Origin: Rhizophagus irregularis
Taxonomy: Eukaryota > Glomeromycota > Glomeromycetes > Glomerales > Glomeraceae
Assembly: GCF_026210795.1 (NCBI RefSeq)
Contig: NC_089431.1
Coordinates: 4,216,001 to 4,280,000, forward strand
DNA: 64,000 nucleotides
Reading direction: 5' to 3'
Part shown: one piece after another, positions 1 to 11,079 of the stretch
Numbering within the stretch: the stretch's first letter is position 1
Layout: every line of letters begins with the position of its first letter
Translations under genes and position numbers: made by a program
The notes under the pieces: generated by a model
What the model was told of the DNA's origin: nothing
Databases searched by the model: none
What the model saw: the letters and a program-made list of their open reading frames with translations, nothing else

Positions 1-67
1 ATTTTTACATTAAATAATAAAATTTCTTTGATCCATCTTTCACCCCTCTTCTTTTCAAATACTTCAG

Positions 68-2653
68 ATGAGTAATATTGATATAGATTCTGAAAGTTTA
101 TCTGATAATGGTATATCACGTGATGCAACACCTCATGTTAGCGAACCAGAAGATATTCCACAGTAGAGTAGTAGAAACTATAAATCTGTAGTTCATGATT
201 ATTTTACTTTAAATAATACATAAAATTGATATGATTGCAAGCATTGTAATAAAAATTATAAAATAGCTAAAGATGGTTCAACATCTAGTTTATGGAAGCA
301 TATTAAAACTAAACATAATGATATATATTCAGAAATAAGTCAATTAACCAGTGCATTAAATAAACTTGAAATCTCAGAGCCATTGGTATATAGTATTTTA
401 TTTTTAATTTATTATTTTATATTTTATAATATATCTGATATTAATTAAACCAATTATATTATAGATATTTACACAGGAATCTTTTCGTAATGATTTAGTT
501 TATTGGATTATTAGTGATGAACAGCCTTTTACCATAGTTCAAAATTTATTATTTCAAAAAATGATAATACGTCTTAATTCTGAAGTTAAAATACCTTCAG
601 CTGATACAATTCATAATGATATTATAAAAATTTTTAAAGATGAAAAAGAATTTATAAAAAAAAAATTACAGGTTTGTTATGTATTTAAATATATTAAATT
701 ATTACAAATATTTTATTTAATATATTATTTTATAAATTTATAGGAAATACCAAGCAAAGTTTCTATTACACTAGATGCATGGACGTCAAAGAATCAAATT
801 TCTTTTTTAGGAATAACTATTCACTGGATTACAAATGATTGGAAACTTGAAAACACTACTCTTGATTTTTCTCATATAGAAGGACCACACTCAGGAGAGA
901 ATCTTGCATCCAAATTGTTTGAAGTTTTGAAGGAATTTGAACTTTTACAAAAAGTAAATATTGCTAAATACTTTATTTAATAAATTTTTTAATTTTAATT
1001 TTTTTTGAAATACATTAGATATTAGGTATTAGTACCGACAATACGTCTAATATGAATAAGATGTTTAGTAAATTTGAAAGTATTTGTGAATATGAAGGAA
1101 TTGAATTTATTGCTAAAAATCAACGTATTCGTTGTTTAGCTCATATAATTAATTTAGCAGTACAAAATATACTTAAAACATTAAAGGAAGAAGCTCCTGA
1201 AAATGAAAATGAAATTTTACAAGAAAATACTTCTACTATTACATTAGGAGTTATTGCAAAAGTAAGTTATATAATTTATAATTAATTTTACTTATAATAA
1301 ATTATTAATTATTAATAATTATATTAATGAATTTATTACATTTTTATTAATAGCTTCGAACATTAATAATAAAAATTAGAGCATCTTCTCAAAAAAAAGA
1401 AAAATTTAAAAGACAATGTATTGCTTTAAATATAAAGCCATTAGAATTAATCCCTGATGTCAAGACAAGATGGAATTCTACACATAATATGATAGAAAGG
1501 GCTATTATTTTACGTGAGGTAAAAATATTTTATAGTATATAAAAAATATATTATATATATTAATACTTATTAGTATTTATTTATTAGCCACTATATAATT
1601 TTGCTGTAACAGATAAAGAACTTTTATCTTATGTATTAAATGATATAGAATGGAAGAAAATAAAAGAAATATAAGGTTTATTAACAGTAAATATATAATT
1701 TATATAATTGCTATTAAATTTTTTACATTATATTAATTTTTAATTAATTTTTAGTGTTTTGAAAAAGCAACCTTAGAGATGAGTTCATCATATTTTCCAA
1801 CACTTGGCCAGACTGTGCCAATATATAATTATTTAATTGATAAGATTGAAGATTTTCTTGATAAAGAAACTGATACAAAATCAGAAGATGTTGTTAATGC
1901 CACAAATAATGCCAAAAATAAGTTACAACAATATTATCTGAGTTCAGATGGACTTGTTTATATAATTGCAACTAGTATGTAATATATATATTTAGTTAAT
2001 AATTGCTTGTTTACTGTAAAATTATTAATTAAATTATTTATTTAATAGTAATTGATCCACGACATAAACTCCAATATTATACTGATAATGAATTTGAAGA
2101 AGACTATATTATTGCATATAAAAATCAAATTAAAGAATTATGGGTAACCAAATATAAACCAGAAAATAATGAAAATGATAATCAAAATATTAATCAAAAT
2201 TCTCTTGCAGCTCATATGTTTAAGAAGCGAAAAACTTCTTATTCTGATGAGCTTGAAGCATATCTTAATGAGCCACTAGCAAATTTTGACATGGATATTT
2301 TAGCATTTTGGAAGGTAAATAACAAATACATGATATTATTTATTATATCAGTTATTTGGAAGTTTATTAAATTTTTAATTTTTTTATAGGTTCATGAAAA
2401 TAAATTTCCGAATTTGTCAAAAATGGCTAGAGATTTTTTAGCAATTCCTGGTATATTTAACTTTAATTATTTAATAATAATTTACAATATAATCATTAAT
2501 TTGCTATTTTAAATAGGTACAAGTGTTCCAGTTGAACGAGTATTTTCCGGTGGTACAGATCTCATTACACAAAGTCGATGCAGCTTAGATCCAGAAACAA
2601 TTCGAAAACTTATGTGTTTAAAAGCATGGATAAAATATAAAAATTCGAATTAG
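68..2653 (+). pseudogene. hAT-family transposase, ten exons, disabled
   Basis: A BED-type zinc finger (C-x2-C near 235-245, then H-x4-H) is followed by a hAT catalytic core and a C-terminal hAT dimerisation region around 2517-2650 (motif VPVERVFSGG). I read exons 68-385, 465-671, 744-953, 1019-1261, 1354-1518, 1588-1686, 1755-1974, 2049-2314, 2390-2450 and 2517-2653; all nine introns have GT/AG ends and keep frame, giving 642 codons. Four in-frame stops break it: TAG 164-166, TAA 221-223, TGA 227-229 and TAA 1672-1674. Without them it would be a normal-length RICESLEEPER-like transposase. I could not find terminal inverted repeats or a target-site duplication; the left end may lie outside the window. 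Family call is firm, function is lost. Confidence 0.85.
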
Positions 2654-3300
2654 CTTAGTATTTAAAAAATGTATTTTTATGGTAAATTATTAGCATTTAT
2701 CGTATAGTTGTATCTTGGTAAATTATTAATTATTTTTTATATACTATATAAGCTTATGCGGCAACTTATAATTGTAAATTAAGAAAAATTCATCCAAATT
2801 TTTCTTATGATCACATGATGCTTAATTTTGAAAAGATTTTTTTAAAATAATAAATATACTGTGGCAACAACTTCGCAACTTAATTGTAAATTTCATTTTT
2901 ATTTTATTTTAGTTTTATTTTTTTTATTTTAATTCCCTACTTTTGTGGATTTCGCCTAAGTCTAATTTAAAACTATTAATCTAACTAATCTATTAACCTT
3001 TTAAACTACACTATAGATTCAAACAATAATACACGTAAAATAAAAGAAAAAATATTAATTTATCCTCCCTCAGTTTACCTTCTTCATTAATCGTATTATC
3101 TTATCCTTTACATATACCTAAGACTGTTCTTGTGACTCTCTCCTCCGATTCCGTATTAATACTTTGTTGCATAGGAGTTGGATTTTCTGATCTCAAATCA
3201 TTTATAACTTCCACTACTTTTCTACTGATACGTCATCTGCCTTAAAACTTCCCTTTATCTCTATCTTCCCCCAAATTATTCTGCGTTACGAAATTTTCTT
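2654..3300. other. AT-rich spacer after the hAT gene
   Basis: No coding exon, RNA gene or repeat could be recognised. It may contain the 3' end of the hAT element, but no terminal repeat was identified. Confidence 0.4.
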
Positions 3301-3303
3301 GCT

Positions 3304-4190
3304 CGCAAAGAACAGAATACCTGAAGAAAAAAAGATGAAATTAGCAAAAGAATATGAAAGAAACGGAAAAAACAACAAAAAACTTTTCTAAACATATACC
3401 TTTTCGCGAAAAGCAACAAGAACCAAAAACCTAAAGAAGAGAAGAACAAAATTAGCAAGGAATGAAGGATGAAAGAAGCAAAAAGAACGATTCTAACCAT
3501 TGCCCGCCCATAAAAAACTGCAAAGAACCGAATACCTACTAAATAAAAAGTGGACGAAATTAGCAAAGGAGAATGAACGAAAAAAAATAAAAAAAAAGAT
3601 ATACAACACCTGCCTTTTACGAAGAGCCGCAAGGAACCAAGAACCTAAAGGAAGAATGAAAAAGAGAAACACCAGTCTTAAATAATAATAAAAAAAAAAT
3701 TTCTTTTTCGTCTAATTTCGTACGTCCCTTTCCTTCAGGTTTCAGTTCTTGTGAAAAGGCAGGTTTTTTTACTTTTTGATTCTTTTTTAGTTTTCTTTCC
3801 GCTATTTTTGCTGATTTTGTTTTCTCTTCTTTTTTTTTAGATTTTTGGTAAGTTTCTGACATTACTGTGAAGAACCACAAAGACTGAGACCTAAAAAGAA
3901 GAAAAGAACGTACATTAGCAAGGGAACAAGCAATAAAACAAAAAAAAAAGTGTTAAAGCCTACCTTTCTGTGCATAGATAACCAAAGAACCAAAACTTAA
4001 AGACACACTCTTCAATTCTTTACATTCGCTCAAAAAATCTTCTTCGCTTAGGTTCTGTTCAAAACAACTATATTTCTGTGAAGAACTGCAAAGAAACTGA
4101 GACCTAAAAGAAGAAAAGAACGTACATTAGCAAAGGAGAACAAGAAATAAAACAAAAAAAAAATATTTAAGCCTACCGTGCTTTAAGAAC
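3304..4190. repeat. Degenerate tandem repeat, unit about 107 bp
   Basis: A purine-rich unit with the core ATTAGCAA and a preceding AGAACCnAnnACCTA block recurs at about 3304, 3411, 3518 and 3627, then again at about 3870 and 4080 after an interruption rich in T (3690-3865). The last two copies share long stretches such as GAACGTACATTAGCAA. Open frames in both directions across it are low-complexity by-products. Confidence 0.65.
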
Positions 4191-4199
4191 CAAAGCTTC

Positions 4200-4700
4200 A
4201 TGTCAGTTTCTGGCGGTGAAGTTATGAGTTAATTGTAGCTAACAACTGTTCGCGTGAAAATAAAAATGTGAATAAAAATATGACTTTTAGTAAAAATGTA
4301 AAGTGAAAAACAACTGAACCTTAATTGCACTAATTACAATCGGCTAGTCTCTGGCGGTGAGAACTTCCTTTGTGTCTTTGGATACTTAGAAGAAGCCGTA
4401 GCTTCGTGTCGGCTACCTAGGAAGGACGGAATTGGTAAAAGGAAGTAAAAAAAGCCTTTCTTTCGGCTTTTCGTTCACTAAAGGGAAAGAGTAGAGAATA
4501 TAAATTTTTTTTTTTAAAAAAAAAAAAATTTTCATTGGTTCCACCGGTTCCCAGTTTGGTTCACGAGTCGGATTATTAAATAAATCGAACCGGAACCAGA
4601 ACTGAACCGGAAATTTCAGATTAAAATTTTTTAGAACCAAAACGGATTTTCGGTTCAGTTCCAGTTTGGTTTTCAGATAGAACCGGAATCGTTCGGAGCT
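4200..4700. repeat. Locally repetitive spacer
   Basis: The motif TCTGGCGGTGA occurs at about 4207 and 4350. A block around 4540-4690 repeats GGTTC/CAGTTTGGTT words (variants of ACCGGAACC) in both orientations. No gene is seen. Confidence 0.4.
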
Positions 4701-4711
4701 TTATATCAGAC

Positions 4712-4950
4712 TGGTGAGTTGTTTTTTATTTGTTTTGCTTTAAAGAAACATTTTTAACATTTTATTTTTATTTTTTTTTATCTAGAAATGCAGGTTTTTT
4801 GTATATATATGCGAGACTTTTAAAGGTAAATTGTGACTTGTGAGGGCTTTTCTTATTTGTTTAACTTTAAAGAAACATTTCTAACGTTTCATTTTTTATT
4901 TTTATTTTTTTAGGGATGCCAGATTTTTTGTACAAATTGAATTTTTAAAG
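4712..4950. repeat. Direct duplication, period about 127 bp
   Basis: Two adjacent copies share TTATTTGTTT, CTTTAAAGAAACATTT, a T-rich run and a GATTTTTTGTA-like end (first copy from about 4727, second from about 4854). Confidence 0.55.
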
Positions 4951-5868
4951 ATATTTGGATTTTTGTACAAAATCTTTCACTCTGGACTTACAATGGTTTC
5001 CATTTCCTAGTAATTATTAATATATATTAAATAAAAAATAGTTGGAATTTCGTGATTATGATGTTTAAACTATACTTTAATTTGTTATATTTTAAATTCC
5101 ATATTATATATTATTATATGTAACTTATTTCTAAATTTTAATAATTAATTTTTTTATTAGGAAATTTTACTTTGTATATATTTTTTATTTTTTTTTACTT
5201 TAATAAAACTGCAAATGCGCTGCGGAAAAAAAAAAAAAAAATAATCAATTTTTTCTACTTTTTATACAAATTTCAATTTAAATATTTAACTAAATCATAT
5301 AATGATCTATAAGATAACTTTATATTGGAAAAAACTACATCATTTATGATCTGCAATCTTTATATTTTTCTATTTCTTTCATCAAATATTTAATTATTTA
5401 ATTTATATAATATAACTACCTTCAATTATTTATTATTTATTTGCAATTAAAGAATTTATATAAAAAAAATACAAGCAATTTGCAATTTTATAATTTTATA
5501 AAAAACATTGTTAATAGCAAGATTTTACCCAAACTATAAAAATTATTTCCTGAATGTTTGCTATATTTACTAATATTAATTTCATTATACTCGGTTTAGA
5601 ATTGAATTTAGATTTAAATAATATGATAAATTACAAAAAAAAGTCAAAAGCAGTAATATAATATTATAACATAAAAATAATTCTAAAATTTAATAATTTA
5701 ATATTAAAATGATTTAGAATCAAGTTTATTAGTTACATATTTATTAATTTACCTAAAGATAGATATTTTATATAGGTCTAACAAATTCTTAATTAACAAA
5801 TCAAACCGGTCATATGGTGAATTGTTATATAATATACCAAACTAGTTTTCTGTTTTAGATAATTTGGG
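4951..5868. other. AT-rich spacer
   Basis: Very AT-rich DNA with homopolymer runs. No exon with credible coding character was found on either strand. Confidence 0.4.
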
Positions 5869-6592
5869 CCAAAATTGTAGTGCTGGCAGAAATTATATTT
5901 TCGATAATCCTGGCCAACACTATAAATTCGGTGTATAGTCACATGACTGTTCGTTATAGAAAATATGATTGGGAACTTTGCAGGACCTCATAAAAAAAAA
6001 ATATCGCAAAAATAAGCCCCTTCCAAACTTTTCATTTTGTTCACTTAAAAAAAAGGGTGTTTATTGATTTTATGGAACAATTTAAATTTTATATTTATCA
6101 GTAATAAGTTAATAATATCACGCGTGGTATATTCATAATCTCTTGATTCCTCAAAAATATTCTTTTATTAAATCCGAATATTTGAATAAACAAATAAAGT
6201 AATAATTTCTTTATTTAATAATGATAAAAATTGACATTAATTTCTATAAGTTAATATGGTGTAAAAATAATAGTTATTTGTTTATATAGCCACTTTAAAC
6301 ATATGCCGAAAAACCAATATTCATTTCAAGATCACAGTGGCAAAGGAATGCAAAATTGAATTTATACGTCGACTTTTCATCTGTAAACTATTCTTTCGTA
6401 ATATCTTCATCCGTAGTATAGTCTTCATCTTTAGAAATATAGCCTTTCGCGTTTATGTGTTTAATTAGTTTATTCTTATATGTTACTGACTTATAATCGT
6501 CCACTTTGTAATTTTTGTCAATCATATGTAGATTCTGTTTTGATACTCGTCTATTGTCAGCAAAATCAATATTATTTGTTATTCATCTATTG

Positions 6593-7627
6593 TCAGTCAA
6601 ATAAACCAAACCCCATATCTTCGTCATCTGTATTAGACTCTTCTTTTTCTTCTAATTTCGTTTTACGAGGTTTTGATTTACCAATTGGCTTACTATCAGG
6701 ATTCAAATTTAAAAATGTTATTAATAAATCCTTATATAATTCCTTTGGTAAAATTTTCTTATAAGGTAATACTTTATCAGAAAATTCTTTTGAAGTTAAA
6801 TTATAGAATCTTATAAAAGGAATACAATGTTGTAACGTATTCTTTAAAGAATTAAAATCATCTTTTGAATAAGTGGAATGATCTGATGAAAGACCAGGAT
6901 TTTGAGCAAGACCCCATTTAAGAGTATGATCCCATATTTGAACTTCATCCATTTGAAGATTATCACATTGAATAATTGAACTTAAAAGATTTTCCGGAAT
7001 TTTAGAGAAATCTAATGATTCAAATATTTTATCTGGATCTTCAGAAATTAAATTAGTACAATATTTCTGAAGTTCTAAGAAAGAATTATTTTCAAAACTT
7101 GTTTGGTATATTAAATTAAAATTTTGTTCCATCCAATTCGTTTTGTTTGTAATCAAAAAGGATTGTAAACGAGTGACCAATTCTTGAAGACTTAATTCAT
7201 TGGCGGCGATCAAGATTTTAATAATATCTAAAGTATCATATTCTTCCAAAGATAATTTCCCTCCATATAAATACCTAAAATCATTCAACGATTAAAAATA
7301 AATAAATAAATAAATAAATAAAATATATCTAATAATAAGAACGTAAATTTAATTTGTTTATTTCTCTCACCTTAAAATTATTTGAAAAATATCTGGTGAA
7401 ATATTTGGTAATTTAATTTGTACCAAAGTTCCATCATTCTTTTTTTTATTAGTTGATAAAATTCTACGTAAATAAGTAGAACGATAATTTAAAATTACCA
7501 TATGAGCTCGGAATATTTTTACGTAAGGGTCATTACCAACTTCAATAGTAATATCACAATATTCATCATCATCTAAAATTTCAAGTAAATTTTGTGATAA
7601 TTTTTGTAAAAGTTCGTTGTCAGCCAT
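6593..7627 (-). CDS. BTB-BACK domain protein, 312 aa
   Basis: Exon 1 is 7371-7627 (257 nt) and exon 2 is 6593-7274, with a 96-nt GT/AG intron; joined length is 939 nt. Residues 1 to about 95 form a BTB/POZ domain (CDITIEVG, then FRAHMVILNYRS). Residues about 100-260 form a BACK domain (WMEQNFNLIYQTSF, then WDHTLKWGLAQNPGL). The protein ends in a lysine-rich then acidic tail (DDEDMGFGLFD). BTB-BACK proteins generally dimerise and can link CUL3 ubiquitin ligases to substrates; no Kelch or TLDc module follows here, so the substrate is unknown. I chose ATG 7627 rather than an in-frame upstream ATG at 7669 because every paralogue in the window starts at this point and has the same 257-nt exon 1. 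Confidence 0.88.
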
Positions 7628-7689
7628 TTTTTTAAAAATAATTTTCAGTAAAAAAAGAAAATGCAGCAAAAAAAATTAACGTATGATAT

Positions 7690-7703
7690 CTTTTTATATA
7701 AAC
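7690..7703 (-). promoter_or_regulatory. TATA-like element of the BTB-BACK gene
   Basis: TTTATATAAAAAG on the minus strand lies about 70 nt upstream of the ATG at 7627. The same word at the same place precedes the duplicate gene at 10501. Confidence 0.5.
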
Positions 7704-7994
7704 ATGAATGTTACTCAAAGTTGTTTGTTTATGTAACATTGAGATTCGCGCAGTTGGGCGCAGCGTACATCGTTTTAAAATTTCAGCGCATGTGATTTTT
7801 TAAAGTAGATAAGCCAAGCGCGACTGCTTACTATTATTACTATTATTTTATTTTATATATAATAGATAAGAGCGCATATGACTTCATAGTAGGTTGCTTA
7901 TAAATAATGTGCGACGCCTAATTTCTCGGGTAAAACATTTCCTGTACCACGTATAATTTGTCACCTCGTTGTTTACTTAGAGCTCCAATCATTT

Positions 7995-8240
7995 TGTCAC
8001 GTGACTTTATTGTCCGGAGCGTAGCGAAGGACTTTCCACTTATAAAGAACTAACGATTTTGGATTAACCCATGAAATTTTCCTTCTGTTCATCCGCTGAC
8101 GTCACCTCACTAATTATCTGCTTTTTCCTTTCTTGATTATGTATCACTTTTTACTTGTTTCACTGATGATGTTTTTTTAATAAAAAAAGATTCTGGGTAA
8201 ATAAGCGCGACGAACTTTAACGGTTTTCGTTTTCCTAGTA
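7995..8240. repeat. Dispersed short element, GCGTAGCGAAGGACT type
   Basis: It begins near TCCGGAGCGTAGCGAAGGAC and ends near ACGGTTTTCGTTTTCCTAGT. A second copy with both ends recognisable sits at 48005-48222, and a lone 3' end (GGTTTCCATTTCCTAGTAAT) at about 4993. Confidence 0.55.
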
Positions 8241-9089
8241 TAATAACGAAAAAAATAAATTAGAATTGATTTTATTCAAAATTTCGAATATTAATTTATA
8301 ATTCAATTATCTGTAACGCAACTATAATGCGATTATCAAACAAAAGATTAATTTAAGCTGAAAATTAATATAAGTAATTTCAAGGGAAGAGAGAAAGCTC
8401 CATCCTGGCCAGCACTATAAATTTGGCCTGGTTTAGTACAAGTATATAGTCACATGACTGTTCGTTATACTTGTAAAGAATATAATAGTATTACATAGGG
8501 GCTGTTCGAGATGCGTTTTATTATTAAAGTTCGTTATATCCAGTGAAGTTATTTATAAAAATCGATTCTGGAAATTCCGATTCGGTTTCGTTATAACCAG
8601 TGACCAGTGGCGACTGTATTTAATTGAGTTTAACTATATTAATTCTCTTAATTATGCTAAGCAAATATATGTGAAATAAACACTCTTTGAACTCATTACA
8701 ATAAGAATCTTATTAAAAAAAAAATATCGCAAAAATAAGCCCCCCTGGCAAAAAAAGGGTTTACAGAATAATTTAAATCTTATATTTATCAGTAACAATT
8801 AATAATATCACGCATGGAATATTCATGATCTCTTGATTCTTCAAGAATATTCCTTTATTAAATCCTAAATATTTGAATAAAAACAAATAAAGTAATAATT
8901 TCTTTATTTTAATAATGATAAAAATTGACATTTACTTCTATAAATTAATATGGTGTAAAATAATAGTTATTTGTTTATATAACTACTTCCGAGAAACCAA
9001 TATTCATTTCAAAATCACAGTTACCAAAGGAATGTAATTTATACGTTGACTTTTATCTTTTCCTATTAAATTCATTGTAGTTATACTTT

Positions 9090-10501
9090 CTAGTTCTTCT
9101 CGTATGAATCGTACCTGTCCGCTGTAGTTCTTCTCGTTTGGAACTCATCACCTGATGAATCGTACCTGTCCGCTGTAGTTCTTCTCGTTTGGATAGAATC
9201 ATCACCTGATGAATCGTACTTGTCCGCTGTAGTTCTTCTCGTTTGGATAGAATCATCACCTGATGAATCGTACTTGTCCGCTGTAGTTCTTCTCGTTTGG
9301 ATAGAATCATCACCTGATGAATCGTACTTGTCCGCTGTAGTTCTTCTCGTTTGGATAGAATCATCACCTGATGAATCGTACCTGTCCGCTGTAGTTCTTC
9401 TCGTTTGGATAGAATCATCACCTGATGAATCGTGCCTGTCCGCTGTAGTTCTTCTCGTTGGGAACTTATTATCTGGTGTATCGCTCATGATCGCTAATTT
9501 CGTTTTGCTATAAAGTTTTTTAGTCATACGAGGTTTTGATTTATCAATTGGCTTGCTATCAGGATTCAAATTTAAAAATGTTGCCAATAAATCCTTATAT
9601 AATTCCTTTGGAAAAATTTTCTTATAAGGTAATACTTTATCATAAAATTCTTTTGAAGTTAAATTATAGAATCTTATAAAAGGAATACAATGTTGTAATG
9701 TATTCTTTAAAGAATTAAGATCATCTTTTGAATAAGTGGAATGATCTGAAGAAAGACCAGGATTTTGAGCAAGACCCCATTTAAGAACATGATCCCATAT
9801 TTGAATTTCATCCATTTGAAGATTATCACATTGAATAATTGAGATTAAAAGATTTTCCGGAATTTTAGAGAAATCTAATGATTCAAGTATTTTATCTGGA
9901 TCTTCAGAAATTAAATTAGTACAATATTTCTGAAGTTCTAAGAAAGAATTATTTTCAAAACTTGTTTGATATATTAAATTAAAATTTTGTTCCATCCAAT
10001 CCATTTTGTTTGTAATCAAAAAGGATTGTAAACGAGTGACCAATTCTTGAAGACTTAATTCATTGGCGGCGACCAAAATTTTAACAATATCTAAAGTATC
10101 ATATTCTTCCAAAGATAATTTCCCTCCATATAAATACCTGAAATCATTTAACGATTAATTAAATAAATAAATAAAATATATTATTAATAAGAACGTATAA
10201 TTTATAATAAATAAAAAATTAATTTGTTTAATTATTTCTCTCACCTTAAAATTATTTGAAAAATTTCAGGTGAAATATTTGGTAATTTAATTTGTACCAA
10301 AGTTCCATCATTCTTTTTTTTATTAGTTGATAAAATTCTACGTAAATAAGTAGAACGATAATTTAAAATTACCATATGAGCTCGGAATATTTTTACGTAA
10401 GGGTCATTACCAACTTCAATAGTAATATCACAATATTCATCATCATCTAAAATTTCAAGTAAATTTTGTGATAATTTTTGTAAAAATTCGTTGTCAGCCA
10501 T
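9090..10501 (-). CDS. BTB-BACK protein with 18-residue C-terminal repeats, 434 aa
   Basis: Exon 1 is 10245-10501 (257 nt) and exon 2 is 9090-10137; joined length is 1305 nt. The BTB and BACK parts are nearly identical to the gene at 6593-7627. After residue about 290 it diverges into a basic linker and then about six and a half copies of an 18-residue unit, consensus TRRTTADRYDSSGDDSIQ. The sixth copy is one residue shorter and the last stops after DSYEKN. The repeat is hydrophilic, alternately basic and acidic, and rich in S/T/Y, so it is probably disordered and could be phosphorylated (inference). A repeat expansion after gene duplication explains the difference from the neighbour. Confidence 0.87.
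9093..9461 (-). repeat. Coding minisatellite, 54-bp unit
   Basis: About 6.8 tandem copies encode the TRRTTADRYDSSGDDSIQ repeat. The unit is 3 x 18 nt and lacks stops in several frames, which creates long open frames on both strands; those are by-products. Confidence 0.9.
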
Positions 10502-10962
10502 TTTTTTTTTAAAAAAAAAATTTCAGTAAAAAAAGAAATGTATGGCTTTTATATAAACATGAATGTTACTCAAAGTTGATTATGTAACATTGACGCCGAT
10601 TCGCGAAGTTGGCGCAGCGTTCATCGGTTTAAATTTGAATAATGGTGCTTACTGCTTAGTGCTTACTATTATTTTATCTATATATAACAGATAAGAGCGC
10701 ATATCGATATGGCTTCATGGGTTGCGCGCAAAACTTTATAAATAACGTGCGACGCTTAATTTCTCAGTTAAAACATGATTTCCTGTACCACATATAATTT
10801 GTCACTCATTGTGCTCCAATCATTTTGTCACGTGACTCTATATAATAGCTTCACGAAAGAAATAAATTAAAATTGATTTTATTATTGCAATATTTCGAAT
10901 ATTAATTTATAATTCAACTATCTGTAATGCGACTATAATGCGATTATCAAACAAAAAAGATT

Positions 10963-11079
10963 AATTCTCAGTGCGACGGGGCATAATAATATGTATTAAT
11001 ATTTTTCTCTTAAAGTTTATAATGCATTTTAAACACATGTTTCACCTTTTTTATAATCAACATTTACAATCTATATATT
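10963..11079. other. AT-rich spacer upstream of the retroposon
   Basis: Nothing recognisable. Confidence 0.3.

Larger units (their letters stand above)
5873..10962. repeat. Tandem segmental duplication (two units of about 2.5 kb)
   Basis: Unit one runs from about 5873 to 8340 and unit two from about 8402 to 10962. Matching landmarks in the same order are: GTCACATGACTGTTCGTTAT at about 5938 and 8452; the block with TAATAATATCACGC at about 6110 and 8805; the BTB-BACK gene; the promoter text CATGAATGTTACTCAAAG at about 7705 and 10560; and GCGATTATCAAACAAAA at about 8330 and 10939. The copies differ by indels, a repeat insertion in unit one near 7995-8240 and expansion of the gene's 3' end in unit two. 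Confidence 0.8.

Noticed and set aside
3276-3880. Frames of 60-118 codons on both strands
   Set aside because: Low-complexity K/E/R or F/L products of the purine-rich tandem repeat.
9053-9513. Long open frames on both strands besides the BTB gene frame
   Set aside because: They are by-products of the 54-bp repeat, whose length is a multiple of three and which lacks stops in several frames.
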